NCBI GenBank assembly: GCA_947497065.1
Contig: CANMEQ010000006.1
Location: 124,001 to 188,000 of the forward strand
DNA length: 64,000 bases
Source of the DNA: an uncultured Paracoccaceae bacterium
GTDB lineage: Bacteria > Pseudomonadota > Alphaproteobacteria > Rhodobacterales > Rhodobacteraceae
Direction: 5' to 3'
Part shown: in pieces, positions 1 to 7,960 of the stretch
How the letters are laid out: every line of letters begins with the position of its first letter
How positions within the stretch are numbered: position 1 is the first letter of the stretch
Notes under the pieces: generated by a model
The model's database searches: none
What the model saw: only the letters and a program-made list of their open reading frames with translations
Told to the model about the DNA's origin: nothing
Translations under genes and position numbers: made by a program

Positions 1-2
1 CG

Positions 3-50
3 CTGACGCCACAGCAGGTACGTGAAATCCTTTCGCAATCGACCCGTTAA
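3..50 (+). CDS. 3' end of an unidentified gene (partial)
   Basis: The first 50 bases are open in one forward frame and end in TAA at 48-50, giving the tail LTPQQVREILSQSTR. This looks like the last helix of a protein whose body lies before the window. It is too short to name. The stop codon falls inside a weak five-base-pair hairpin (CCGTT-AAAA-AACGG, 44-57). The next gene is on the opposite strand, so the two genes converge. Confidence 0.4.
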   Translation: MTPQQVREILSQSTR

Positions 51-67
51 AAAACGGTGTCTAACGC

Positions 68-274
68 TTAGCCGGCTTTCAGATTGCCGGCCATTTTTCG
101 ACCATCGCGACCTTCGATAAGATCAAATTCGATGGGCTGATCGTCGGCCAAACCTGTCATGCCAGATTGTTCAACGGCTGAGACGTGAACAAAAATATCT
201 GAACCTCCGTCTTCAGGCGCAATGAAGCCATAGCCTTTTGTGGTGTTGAACCATTTTACGGTGCCCTTTGGCAT
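68..274 (-). CDS. cspA: Cold-shock domain protein (CspA family)
   Basis: A 68-residue protein that is one cold-shock (OB-fold) domain. Both RNA-binding motifs are visible: KGYGFI (RNP1, about residues 13-18) and DIFVHV (RNP2, about residues 26-31). Proteins of this family bind single-stranded RNA or DNA and melt secondary structure in mRNA. The length is typical. The ATG at 274 is preceded by AAGGAG about seven bases upstream, which fixes the start. It is a single gene, divergent from the ArsC-like gene at 443. Roseobacters usually carry several paralogues, so the exact member (cspA, cspC or other) is not decided. Confidence 0.93.
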   Translation of the reverse strand: MPKGTVKWFNTTKGYGFIAPEDGGSDIFVHVSAVEQSGMTGLADDQPIEFDLIEGRDGRKMAGNLKAG

Positions 275-442
275 GATCAGTCTCCTTCACTTGATATTTT
301 ACCGCACCGATGCCAGATGATTTTAGGTACGGGTCTTGCTGTAGTTAACGTTAGGGCGCGTGACAAAAAGGCAAATTAGAAAAGTGCGATTTTGCGTGAT
401 GTCAGAAAAATATACGCGCGGTTGCTTAATTTGGGGGCGGAA

Positions 443-766
443 TTGAGATTTTTTGGATTAAAAACATGCGACACATGTCGAAAGGCGCTTAAATCATTGG
501 CGGGCTCCGATGTTGAGGTCATTGATGTGCGCGCCGATGGGATATCTGACGCAGACCGTTCTGCGATTATTGCAGCCTTTGGTGACAAAGCGATGAACAC
601 GCGGTCGACAACCTGGCGGGCCCTGTCTGAGGACGAGCGGGCGGCGGGGGCGGATGCGCTGATTGCAGCCCATCCGACGTTGATGAAACGACCGGTGATT
701 GAGAAAGAGGGTGTCTGGTATCAAGGCTGGACGCCGGATGTGAAACGCGCCTTGGGGGTAGAATAA
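443..766 (+). CDS. ArsC/Spx-family (YffB-like) thioredoxin-fold protein
   Basis: A 107-residue protein of the ArsC/Spx/YffB family. It opens with a beta strand and the active-site loop CDTC (a CxxC, unlike the single-Cys CX5R of classical arsenate reductase), followed by DADRSAIIAAF and the family phrase LMKRPVIEKEG. The favoured start is TTG at 443 because GGGGGCGG lies five bases upstream and the protein then begins directly with the RFFGLKTC strand; a longer frame from TTG 392 adds 17 unlikely residues. The stop TAA overlaps the next ATG (TAATG), implying translational coupling. The substrate is unknown; a glutathione-dependent reductase-like role is inference. Confidence 0.8.
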   Translation: MRFFGLKTCDTCRKALKSLAGSDVEVIDVRADGISDADRSAIIAAFGDKAMNTRSTTWRALSEDERAAGADALIAAHPTLMKRPVIEKEGVWYQGWTPDVKRALGVE

Positions 767-1128
767 TGCGAAATGCAGCGGGTGTTTTGGGGCTGATTGC
801 CGGTGTGATGGGGATTTTCGTGGGGCTGTTCGGCTACGGGATGGTGGAACTGTCGAACCGTGTGCCCGATGCGGACTTTAGTCTGTTCGAAAATCCGGCG
901 TTTGTGCAATTTGCCAGCTTTTTCGCGCCACTTTTGTGCATTGCGGGGGGCGCTATGGCGCGGTCACGTGCGTTGTGGGGCGGGATTGCATTGCTGCTGG
1001 GGGCGGCCACGTTTTATGCCGCCTTCGGGTTCAACGTGGGCACGATGTTCCCGATCGGGTTTGCAGGTCTAGGCGGCCTGCTTGCCATTGCAGCAGGCCG
1101 CCCAGATGAAGAGATCTCACATTTTTGA
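766..1128 (+). CDS. Small integral membrane protein, unknown function
   Basis: A 120-residue hydrophobic protein not assigned to a named family. Three to four membrane segments are visible: about residues 5-26, 47-64, 69-84 and 90-108. The loop between the first two is polar and acidic (NRVPDADFSLFENP). It starts one base inside the stop of the ArsC-like gene, so the pair form a two-gene operon. Its 3' end overlaps the convergent DoxX-family gene by 12 bases. Nothing in the sequence points to a substrate. Confidence 0.6.
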   Translation: MRNAAGVLGLIAGVMGIFVGLFGYGMVELSNRVPDADFSLFENPAFVQFASFFAPLLCIAGGAMARSRALWGGIALLLGAATFYAAFGFNVGTMFPIGFAGLGGLLAIAAGRPDEEISHF

Positions 1129-1659
1129 GGCGCGGGTTTTGAGGATGCGGTCCACGGAGAGTGGGCCTGCGCCTTTCAAAACCAGTGTCAACAGAACGAA
1201 CACCCAGAAGGCGCGCTGATCGAGGATTGCGCCGTCTGGTAAACCGTCGAACCACTTGCCCAGTGTTTCGATGTGGGCGATGCCGCCGTGGCCGTAGAGG
1301 TCGGTCAGGGATTGCACGACGACGAAGCCGATCATGCCCAAGGCGGCGAGGCGTGTGAACAGGCCAATCACCAGCAGGAGTGGCAGGATGTATTCCGCCA
1401 ATGTGCCGCTGACGACGACGGCCCAGTGGAACAGGCCCAATTGGCTGGCGTCATAGCCTGCGGCTTCCATGGCTTTGGGGAAGATTTGCGCATAGCCGCC
1501 CAAGCTGGGCGAGAAGGGCGTGCCATCCCATTTGGTGCCCGCTGAATTCCAGAAGTAAAACAGCAAGGTTGCCGCGAAAATGAACCGGGCCAAGGTGGGC
1601 AGGATCGTATCGGCAGAGGCGTTCAGCGAACGGGTGAGGCGGTCGTAAAGTGCGATCAT
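1117..1659 (-). CDS. bufD: DoxX-family membrane protein of a bufferin operon (BufD-like)
   Basis: A 180-residue DoxX-family protein with four membrane segments (about residues 20-36, 74-96, 100-125 and 142-163). It is the last gene of the minus-strand bufA-B-C-D set, 11 bases after the DUF2063 gene. DoxX homologues close the bufferin operons described in Caulobacter, where the membrane protein's own role is not settled. A thiol or redox role is often suggested for the family, but no cysteine motif is visible here. The symbol is given by operon position and family; the membership is clear, the function is inferred. Confidence 0.8.
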   Translation of the reverse strand: MIALYDRLTRSLNASADTILPTLARFIFAATLLFYFWNSAGTKWDGTPFSPSLGGYAQIFPKAMEAAGYDASQLGLFHWAVVVSGTLAEYILPLLLVIGLFTRLAALGMIGFVVVQSLTDLYGHGGIAHIETLGKWFDGLPDGAILDQRAFWVFVLLTLVLKGAGPLSVDRILKTRASKM

Positions 1660-1670
1660 AGGTTTGTCTT

Positions 1671-2417
1671 TCAGGTCTTGAGTGAAATAATGGCGTGACG
1701 CCCGAGTAGAATGCCCAGCAATGGCCCAATGTCAAAGCCAGCGCCGCCGTGGCGCAGGGCCTCGCCGAGGGAGGCGCCTTCGCAAAGGGCGGTGCAGACA
1801 GCGGATTGGGCGGGGGTGAGCGGGTCGACGATAGGGTCGAATTCGGGCCGTGTGACCAGCGCAGGCTGCGCGGTTTGTGCGATTTCGCTGCTTGATGTGT
1901 CGCCATTAGTATTCGCCGCCCAAATGCTGTGAAGCGGGTATTGGGAAGTGACGAGGCGCACGGCGGGTGCGAATGTGAAGGTGACATGGGGCAGGCTGTC
2001 GGGGGCGAGTTGACCGAGCGCATCGGGGGCTACAGGTGTGGCATCAGCCGCGTGATAGCTGTGCCGAATGGCCAGTTCCAAACGAGCGACATCTGCGAGA
2101 TAGGGGACCGATTGCGCAGGTGCGAACCCCGCGAGGAAGTCGGGCATGTCGTCGCCGTAAAACATCATGAGCGGCGATTTTGGCGGATGCGCGCGGAGGT
2201 AAACGCCCGCCATGGCACGGAAAAAATCATCGCCGACCAGTTTGTGGACAACGGGAAAGGCTGTTTCGAGCGCGTCCGTCAGGCTGACGGCCACGTTGTT
2301 GCGGTAGACATCAAACCGTTTGGTGGCCTGTTCGCCGCCGGGATTGTTCAGGCCCGTTGGGGGCGGTGCGGCGGGGTCGAGCAGGGCCTTTCGAAACGCG
2401 GTTTGGGTGGTGATCAT
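1671..2417 (-). CDS. bufC: DUF2063 protein, putative partner of the MNIO enzyme (BufC-like)
   Basis: A 248-residue soluble protein of the DUF2063 (HvfC/BufC) family. The N-terminal half has the family phrase [20 protein letters not shown] (a helical DNA-binding-like fold in structural descriptions of the family), and [18 protein letters not shown] follows. In RiPP systems with DUF692 enzymes this partner binds the precursor or the enzyme and is needed for modification. The start is the ATG at 2417, which overlaps the stop of the upstream bufB gene (ATGA), a typical coupled pair. A longer in-frame extension to 2555 lies entirely within bufB coding sequence and is rejected. A winged-helix-like C-terminal part (about residues 195-248) is hydrophobic and helical. 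Confidence 0.85.
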   Translation of the reverse strand: MITTQTAFRKALLDPAAPPPTGLNNPGGEQATKRFDVYRNNVAVSLTDALETAFPVVHKLVGDDFFRAMAGVYLRAHPPKSPLMMFYGDDMPDFLAGFAPAQSVPYLADVARLELAIRHSYHAADATPVAPDALGQLAPDSLPHVTFTFAPAVRLVTSQYPLHSIWAANTNGDTSSSEIAQTAQPALVTRPEFDPIVDPLTPAQSAVCTALCEGASLGEALRHGGAGFDIGPLLGILLGRHAIISLKT

Positions 2418-3265
2418 GCGGTCACCATGGCCAGCGCGGCATCGGCGCGTTTGGTTTCTTCGGCGAGGACGGGCCAGTCGGGCACGTCGGTGTCCCATTC
2501 GATGAGAAGGGGGCGGGGGCCGGATTTTGCCAAGGTGTAATCTAAAAGCGCCCAAACGGGATCGACGACTTCGCGGCCATGGCTGTCGATCAACAGAGGC
2601 GCGCCGTGTTCGTCTTCGTCCTCATCGTGGCCGCCGAGGTGGATTTCGCCTACGTGATCAAGGGGATAGGCGTCGATGTAGCCTTGGGGGGAATAGCCGA
2701 GGTTCGTGGCGCTGACGAAGACATTGTTGACGTCGAGCAGCAGGCCGCAGCCGGTGCGGGCCACGATTTCAGCCAGAAAATCGGTTTCGGACATGTCGGA
2801 TTCGGCGAAGGCCAGATAGCTGGAGGGGTTTTCCAACAGCATTTGGCGGCCCAACGTGGATTGGACCTGATCGATATGGTCAGCGACCCGTTTGACGGTC
2901 GCGGCCGTGTAGGGCAGGGGCAACAGGTCGTTCAGGAAGGCACTGTCGTGAGAGGACCAGGCCAGATGTTCGGAAAAGCTGGCAGGTTGAAGCCAGTCAC
3001 ATAAGGTTTTCAGCCGCGCGAGGTGATCCGCGTCGAGGGGGCCTTCGCCACCGATGCTGAGGCCTACGCCGTGGACGGAGAAAGGAAAGCGTTCGGAGAG
3101 GTGGCGCAGTTGCGCGAGGGGGCGGCCGCCCATCCCCATGTAGTTTTCAGCGTGGATTTCCAGCCAGCCCACAGGGCCTGCGTCTGCCATAATATCGTTG
3201 AAATGCTGAGCCTTGTAGCCAACACCCGGCGCGTGGGGCAATTGGGGGGAGGTTGCATCAAACAT
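2414..3265 (-). CDS. bufB: DUF692 multinuclear non-haem iron oxidative enzyme (MNIO; BufB-like)
   Basis: A 283-residue DUF692 protein, the family of MbnB, TglH and BufB, which are TIM-barrel enzymes that use two or three iron ions and oxygen to modify cysteines of a precursor peptide. Candidate metal ligands are in place: His65 (VHGVGLS), Glu99/His100 (SEHLAWS), Glu145 (LLENPSSY), Asp178 and Asn180 (LLLDVNNV), His209 (EIHLGGHD), Asp228/His229 (DSHG) and Glu256 (LIEWDTD). An acidic insert EDEDEH follows the HLGGH motif. AAGGAG sits eight bases before the ATG. The gene is separated from bufA by a 10-bp perfect hairpin and is coupled to bufC by ATGA. The natural substrate is inferred to be the DUF2282 protein just upstream. 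Confidence 0.92.
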   Translation of the reverse strand: MFDATSPQLPHAPGVGYKAQHFNDIMADAGPVGWLEIHAENYMGMGGRPLAQLRHLSERFPFSVHGVGLSIGGEGPLDADHLARLKTLCDWLQPASFSEHLAWSSHDSAFLNDLLPLPYTAATVKRVADHIDQVQSTLGRQMLLENPSSYLAFAESDMSETDFLAEIVARTGCGLLLDVNNVFVSATNLGYSPQGYIDAYPLDHVGEIHLGGHDEDEDEHGAPLLIDSHGREVVDPVWALLDYTLAKSGPRPLLIEWDTDVPDWPVLAEETKRADAALAMVTA

Positions 3266-3289
3266 ATACGGCGCTCCTTAAAACTGCGT

Positions 3290-3315
3290 GCGCCCACCCT
3301 AACATGGGTGGGCGC
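3290..3315 (-). promoter_or_regulatory. Perfect hairpin between bufA1 and bufB (attenuator or mRNA stabiliser)
   Basis: A 10-bp uninterrupted GC-rich stem (GCGCCCACCC with GGGTGGGCGC) closes a six-base loop in the 71-base gap between bufA1 and bufB. No uridine run follows directly; the next bases lead into the bufB ribosome-binding site. The position fits partial termination or protection of the 3' end of the bufA1 message, which would give more precursor than enzyme. Confidence 0.6.
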
Positions 3316-3336
3316 GAAAGTCGTGTCGTATTCAGC

Positions 3337-3639
3337 TTATGCTGGGATGTCGCGGTCGAGCTCTTCGAGGGAGCCCATACGCTCTACGCCATCAGCAGCG
3401 TCTGTGATTGTAGTTGTTTCGCATGTGCCTGCTGGCACCAATGTCCAAGCGTTACCCTGGTAATCAACTGTGGATGTGCCTGCACATGTTGTGCCTGGGC
3501 CAGCTGCACAGTCGTTTTCGCCAGCCAGTGAAACACCGAAACATTTTTCGTTTGCTTGTGCGTGGGCTGTTGTGGACAGGCCAGCGATGGCTGTTGCTAC
3601 GGAAGCGGCGAGAGCGAGTGTTGTTGTTGTCTTAGACAT
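3337..3639 (-). CDS. bufA1: Bufferin precursor, DUF2282 family (RiPP, copper-binding)
   Basis: A 100-residue secreted protein of the DUF2282 family. Residues 1-27 form a Sec signal peptide ending AHA. The mature part has four cysteines, Cys33, Cys44, Cys52 and Cys73, in the family setting [20 protein letters not shown] and VPAGTC. In the Caulobacter bufferins the inner cysteines become thiooxazoles through a DUF692 enzyme and the product binds copper in the periplasm; that is known for the family, not shown here. The acidic tail [12 protein letters not shown] is a candidate enzyme-recognition segment. AGGA lies about nine bases before the ATG. It is the first gene of bufA-B-C-D. The upstream DNA is AT-rich around 3690-3730, but no convincing promoter or sigma-factor site could be placed. 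Confidence 0.9.
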   Translation of the reverse strand: MSKTTTTLALAASVATAIAGLSTTAHAQANEKCFGVSLAGENDCAAGPGTTCAGTSTVDYQGNAWTLVPAGTCETTTITDAADGVERMGSLEELDRDIPA

Positions 3640-3790
3640 ACTACTAATTCCTATGTGTCAGTTGCAGAGTTTTTGCGCCCTGTTCGGCACTGAAATAACT
3701 ATAAACCGGTCTTTTGTTAATTATCTACTCACGCTGACGTGTCTCGCGCGGGCGTTATGATCTGTCAGGGTAGGCTTGACAAAATCCCCA

Positions 3791-3827
3791 ATAAAATAAG
3801 GCCCGCCCGCCAAGGGCAGCCGGGCCT
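3791..3827 (-). terminator. Intrinsic terminator of thrS
   Basis: On the minus strand, GGCCCG and CGGGCC enclose a smaller GC-rich helix and are followed by TTATTTTATT. It lies 25-60 bases after the thrS stop and upstream of bufA1, so it separates the two transcription units. Confidence 0.75.
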
Positions 3828-3851
3828 GTTACACTGCTGCAGTGCAGAATG

Positions 3852-5798
3852 TTACAGAAGATCGGGAGGGGTGGTCGATTTTCCAAGCTCTGCGACGATC
3901 TCTGTCAGAGATGTTACAGAGGTTTTCTTTTCGCCCAAGCGCCGTACGGAGACGGTTTTTTCTTCGACCTCGCGGGCACCACAGGCGAGAATCACGGGGA
4001 CTTTGCCCAGAGAGTGCTCGCGGACCTTGTAGTTGATCTTCTCATTGCGGATGTCCGCCTCTGCGCGCACGCCCACGGCTTTGAGGGCTGCGACGACCTC
4101 GTGGACGTAGTCATCTGCGTCAGAGATGATGGAGGCGACGACGACCTGACGGGGCGCCAGCCAGAACGGCAGTTTGCCGGCGTGTTCTTCGATGAGAATA
4201 CCGATGAAACGCTCAAAAGAGCCCAATGTCGCGCGGTGCAACATGACGGGGCGGTGTTTTTCACCGTCCGCGCCGATGTATGTGGCGTCGAGGCGTTCGG
4301 GCAGGTTGCTGTCGACCTGCAAGGTGCCGCATTGCCAGTCGCGGCCGATCGCGTCTGTCAGGGTGAATTCCAGTTTCGGGCCGTAGAATGCGCCTTCGCC
4401 TTCGAGGATCTCAAAGTCGTGGCCTGCTGCGTTACAGGCATCGCCCAAGGCTTTTTCCATCTGGTCCCAAACCGCGTCAGAGCCGATGCGTTTTTCGGGG
4501 CGGGTGGAGAGTTTGATGGTCCAGTTGTGGAAGCCCAAATCTGCATAGACGGTCGAGAGGAAGTCGATGAAGATTTTGGTTTCTTCGGTGATCTGGTCTT
4601 CGGTGCAGAAGATGTGGCCATCGTCTTGGGTGAAGCCACGCACGCGCATGATGCCGTGCAGTGCGCCGGAGGGTTCGTAGCGGTTGCACGAGCCGAATTC
4701 GGCCATGCGCAACGGCAAATCGCGGTAGGATTTCAGACCTTGGTTGAACACCTGCACGTGGCATGGGCAGTTCATCGGCTTCAGCGCGTTAACCGCTTTT
4801 TCGCGGGCGTGCTCTTCGTCGACTTCGACGATGAACATGTTTTCTTGGTATTTGTCCCAGTGGCCTGAGGCTTCCCAGAGTTTGCGGTCAACGACCTGTG
4901 GTGTGTTCACTTCCACGTAGCCGCCTGCGTCTTGTTTGCGGCGCATGTAGTCTTGCAATGTGGTGTAGACGCGCCAGCCGTTGGGGTGCCAGAAGACCTG
5001 ACCGGGGGCCTCTTCTTGCATGTGGAAGAGATCCATTTCGCGACCCAGTTTGCGGTGGTCACGCTTTTCGGCTTCCTCAAGGAAGTTCATGTAATCGCGC
5101 AGCTTTTCCTTGTTTTGGAAGGCCACGCCGTAGATGCGTTGCAACATCTGGCGGTCGCTGTCGCCGCGCCAGTAGGCGCCTGCGATGGACATGAGTTTCC
5201 AGCTGTCACCGGGCACTTGGCCGGTGTTTTGCAAGTGCGGGCCACGGCACAGATCCTGCCAGTCGCCGTGCCAATACATGCGCAGGTCTTCGTTGCCCGG
5301 AATGCTTTCGATCAGCTCAACCTTATAGGGTTCGCCGCGGTCTTTGTAGTATTGGATCGCGGTGTCGCGTTCCCAGACTTCGGTGCGGACCTCGTCGCGT
5401 TTGTTGATGATTTCTTTCATCTTTTTCTCGATCACGCCCAGATCTTCGGGGGTGAACGGTTCTTTGCGATCAAAATCGTAGTACCAGCCGTTGTTGATCA
5501 CTGGGCCGATGGTCACTTGGGTGTCGGGCCAGATTTCCTGCACGGCGCGGGCCATGATGTGGGCCAGATCGTGCCGGATCAATTCCAGCGCCGGTTCTTC
5601 GTCCTTCATGGTGTTGATGGCGATTTGGGCGTCTTCGGTGATGGGCCATTGCAGGTCGTAGTGGGCGCCGTTGACGGTGGCCGAGATGGCCTTTTTGGCC
5701 AGAGATGTGGCAATGGAGGCGGCGACTTCGGCGGCGGTGATGCCGGCCTCGAATTCGCGGGAATTGCCATCAGGGAAAGTCAGGGAGATTTGGGCCAT
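3852..5798 (-). CDS. thrS: Threonyl-tRNA synthetase
   Basis: A 648-residue class II aminoacyl-tRNA synthetase that charges tRNA-Thr with threonine in the cytoplasm. Order of domains: TGS domain (about 1-61), the second additional domain with the editing motif RHDLAH (His76, His80), then the catalytic core with motif 2 [12 protein letters not shown] and motif 3 in the segment [15 protein letters not shown], and a C-terminal anticodon-binding domain (about 540-640). Full length for the family. It is a single gene with its own terminator, divergent from the tag-like gene; the shared upstream region contains three TACA-N-TGTA palindromes. Confidence 0.98.
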   Translation of the reverse strand: MAQISLTFPDGNSREFEAGITAAEVAASIATSLAKKAISATVNGAHYDLQWPITEDAQIAINTMKDEEPALELIRHDLAHIMARAVQEIWPDTQVTIGPVINNGWYYDFDRKEPFTPEDLGVIEKKMKEIINKRDEVRTEVWERDTAIQYYKDRGEPYKVELIESIPGNEDLRMYWHGDWQDLCRGPHLQNTGQVPGDSWKLMSIAGAYWRGDSDRQMLQRIYGVAFQNKEKLRDYMNFLEEAEKRDHRKLGREMDLFHMQEEAPGQVFWHPNGWRVYTTLQDYMRRKQDAGGYVEVNTPQVVDRKLWEASGHWDKYQENMFIVEVDEEHAREKAVNALKPMNCPCHVQVFNQGLKSYRDLPLRMAEFGSCNRYEPSGALHGIMRVRGFTQDDGHIFCTEDQITEETKIFIDFLSTVYADLGFHNWTIKLSTRPEKRIGSDAVWDQMEKALGDACNAAGHDFEILEGEGAFYGPKLEFTLTDAIGRDWQCGTLQVDSNLPERLDATYIGADGEKHRPVMLHRATLGSFERFIGILIEEHAGKLPFWLAPRQVVVASIISDADDYVHEVVAALKAVGVRAEADIRNEKINYKVREHSLGKVPVILACGAREVEEKTVSVRRLGEKKTSVTSLTEIVAELGKSTTPPDLL

Positions 5799-5917
5799 GT
5801 GGTCGGCTCCTCGTCGTTTTGGCGCCTACAAAGCGCCCGGTTGCGGGTTATGTGTTTTGGCCTTTTGACCGATGGTAAAACCTGCGTCAAGCCCAGCTTA
5901 TCCTCGTATGATTTGCG

Positions 5918-5955
5918 TACACAGGCTGTACACATGATGTATGTACAGATGTGTA
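5918..5955. promoter_or_regulatory. Three successive TACA-N4/5-TGTA palindromes (operator-like)
   Basis: Inverted repeats TACA-N5-TGTA at 5918-5930 and 5929-5941, and TACA-N4-TGTA at 5944-5955, lie back to back just before the ribosome-binding site of the tag-like gene (GGGAGAG, about 5961) and about 120 bases before thrS. Four GTAC cores occur within 40 bases at spacings of 11, 15 and 10, that is near helical phasing for two of them. This suits a repressor array on the tag side. The regulator is unknown. Confidence 0.5.
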
Positions 5956-5973
5956 CCGCGCGGGAGAGAAACG

Positions 5974-6642
5974 ATGCATCATTTTGACGATATTCTGGCC
6001 ATTGCGGCCAAACGACGAGGCGGTGAGGCGCAGGTTTGGGAGGGGATCGTGCCGCCCAAATCTCGCGATGAGATTGCCGCGATTTCGGACGATGCGTTTT
6101 TGGCTGTTTTCGCCGAAGGTATTTTTCAGACCGGGTTGGCCTGGACCGTGGTGCAAAACAAATGGCCCGGCATTGTCGAGGCGTTTGGCGGATTTGAGGT
6201 GGGGCGGGTCGCGATGATGTCGCCCGAGTGGTTTGATGATTTGGTGGGCGACACGCGGGTTATTCGCAGTGGGGCCAAAATTCGCGCCATTCAAGAGAAT
6301 GCGGTGATGATCCAAGAGGCCGCGCAGGGCGCCGGGTTTGGCCAATTTGTAGCCGACTGGCCGCGCGATGATTTTGCGGGCCTGATGCTGTGGTTGAAGA
6401 AGAACGGGTCGCGTTTGGGCGGATCGGTGGGGGCCTACGGTTTGCGGCGCTTGGGCGTGGACAGTTTTATTTTGTCGCGCGATGTGGTGGCGCGGCTGGT
6501 GGCCGAGGGGGTGATCGACAAAGCGCCGACATCGCAGCGGGCCTTGGGGCAGGTGCAGGCGGCATTCAACACTTGGGTCGCGCAATCGGGGCGCAGCCTG
6601 ACCGAAGTGAGCCGCGTGCTGGCCTATAGTATCGACGGCTGA
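5974..6642 (+). CDS. DNA-3-methyladenine glycosylase I family protein (Tag-like)
   Basis: A 222-residue protein of the Tag/HhH-GPD superfamily, base-excision repair glycosylases that remove alkylated purines. Visible family features are FAEGIFQTGLAWTVVQNKWPGI, in place of the Tag phrase around the lesion pocket, then FDDLVGDTRVIRSGAKIRAIQENA, matching the helical core of the fold. The four zinc-binding residues of classical Tag (Cys and His at the two ends) are not evident, so this is a divergent Tag-like branch common in Rhodobacterales. The ATG at 5974 has GGGAGAG at 5962-5968. The operator-like palindromes upstream hint at regulated expression. Confidence 0.75.
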   Translation: MHHFDDILAIAAKRRGGEAQVWEGIVPPKSRDEIAAISDDAFLAVFAEGIFQTGLAWTVVQNKWPGIVEAFGGFEVGRVAMMSPEWFDDLVGDTRVIRSGAKIRAIQENAVMIQEAAQGAGFGQFVADWPRDDFAGLMLWLKKNGSRLGGSVGAYGLRRLGVDSFILSRDVVARLVAEGVIDKAPTSQRALGQVQAAFNTWVAQSGRSLTEVSRVLAYSIDG

Positions 6643-6742
6643 GCTGGCTGGAGGGAGCGTCGTTGTTGGCGGCGTCGCGATTTGAAAACGGCGCGGGGGC
6701 GCTATGTCATGTCAAATCACTGGAGAGAATGGTGGATTTGTC

Positions 6743-7960
6743 ATGGCGTCGAACATTTTGAAACTGTTGAAATCTGGCTCTGAAGAGGGCGAGGCCGCGA
6801 ATATCAGGCGGCATGTGACGGCGTTGAGTTGCAGCAAATCGGCCGATGGATTGATCAGCCCCAAATTGGTTTTGAGCTGGTTGCTGAGCAATCTTGGGGC
6901 CAGCAGTTTTTGGATCGGGGCGCTGGTGCCGGTGCGAGAGGCGGGAGCGTTGTTGCCGCAATTGTTCACCGCGCCGAAGATCAAGAGCATGGCACGGCGC
7001 AAGTGGGCCTGGGCTGTTGGGTCGTTCGGGCAGGGCGCCTGCGTGTTGGGCATGGTTTTGGTGGCGTTGCTGTTTGAGGACAATGTTGCCGGGGTTTTGA
7101 TTGTGGCGCTGCTGGGCATTCTGGCGCTGTTTCGGTCGATTTGTTCGGTGAGCTACAAAGATGTGCTGGGCAAGACGGTGAAGAAGACCCACCGCGGGCA
7201 GACAACGGGGGCGGCGAATACCGTGTCGTCGGTCGTGGTGGTGATTTTTGCAGGAATTTTGATCATCGGGCCGGATGAGAAGTTTGCGCTGGTGATTGGG
7301 GCGCTGGGATTGGCGGTGGTGCTTTGGGCCTTGGCGGCGATGTTTATGAGCCGGATGGAGGAAGAGGCCTCGGACGTGGGCGAGCGCGAAGCGATCTCTG
7401 CGCCGCTGTCTTTGTTGTGGGAAAACAAGCAGTTGCGGTTGTTTGTGATCGCGCGGGCCTTGCTGGTGGGGACGGCGTTGGCGCCGCCCTACATGGTGAT
7501 TTTGGCGGGGGATGAGGGGTTTTTCTCGCAATTGGGGGCGCTGGTTTTGGCGTCGTCCTTGGGGTCTTTGGTGTCGGCCTATGTGTGGGGCTGGTTGGCG
7601 GATCGTTCTTCGCGGCAGGTGTTGATTTGGTCGGGCGTGGCCGGGGCCGTGTCGCTGGTGTTGGCGCTGATCATTGGCGAAGGCGGCGGCATGGCGGTGG
7701 CGTTGTTTGCGGTGGTGGTGGCCTATCACGGGGTGCGGCAGGGCCGGTCGACGTATTTGGTGGATATGGCGGGCGAGGATGATCGCGCGACGTTTACCGC
7801 GATTTCCAACACGGTGATCGGCGTGTTCCTGCTGGTTGTGGGGGGGATCGCAGCGGGGCTGTCTTCTGTGTCGGTTTATCTTGTCATTGGGGTGTTTGCT
7901 GTGATGTGTCTGGCGGGGGGCGCGGTTGCCCTGAAGTTAGACGAGGTTGAAAATGGCTGA
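6743..7960 (+). CDS. MFS transporter
   Basis: A 405-residue integral membrane protein with about twelve hydrophobic segments, arranged 6+6 with a cytoplasmic loop near residues 185-205 (RMEEEASDVGEREA), consistent with the major facilitator superfamily. The second half carries the loop WGWLADRSSRQVL, a match to the MFS A-motif position. The substrate is not predictable. Start choice: ATG 6743 has GGTGGA six bases upstream; an earlier in-frame start at 6704 has a poorer site. It overlaps the following hydrolase gene by eight bases, so the two are one operon. Confidence 0.8.
   Translation: MASNILKLLKSGSEEGEAANIRRHVTALSCSKSADGLISPKLVLSWLLSNLGASSFWIGALVPVREAGALLPQLFTAPKIKSMARRKWAWAVGSFGQGACVLGMVLVALLFEDNVAGVLIVALLGILALFRSICSVSYKDVLGKTVKKTHRGQTTGAANTVSSVVVVIFAGILIIGPDEKFALVIGALGLAVVLWALAAMFMSRMEEEASDVGEREAISAPLSLLWENKQLRLFVIARALLVGTALAPPYMVILAGDEGFFSQLGALVLASSLGSLVSAYVWGWLADRSSRQVLIWSGVAGAVSLVLALIIGEGGGMAVALFAVVVAYHGVRQGRSTYLVDMAGEDDRATFTAISNTVIGVFLLVVGGIAAGLSSVSVYLVIGVFAVMCLAGGAVALKLDEVENG

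Noticed and set aside
443-766. Calling the ArsC-like gene a true arsenate reductase
   Set aside because: The active loop is CxxC (CDTC) and no ars operon genes or ArsR regulator are near.
3837-3847. CTGC-AGT-GCAG, an exact PhaR-type motif, at the end of thrS
   Set aside because: It lies between the thrS stop and its terminator, away from any promoter and from the pha genes. It is also within a TGCTGCAGTGCAG palindrome and may be chance.
3849-4868. Long open frame of about 340 codons opposite thrS
   Set aside because: It is antisense to a clear essential gene in GC-rich DNA, where reverse frames stay open; its translation has no family character.
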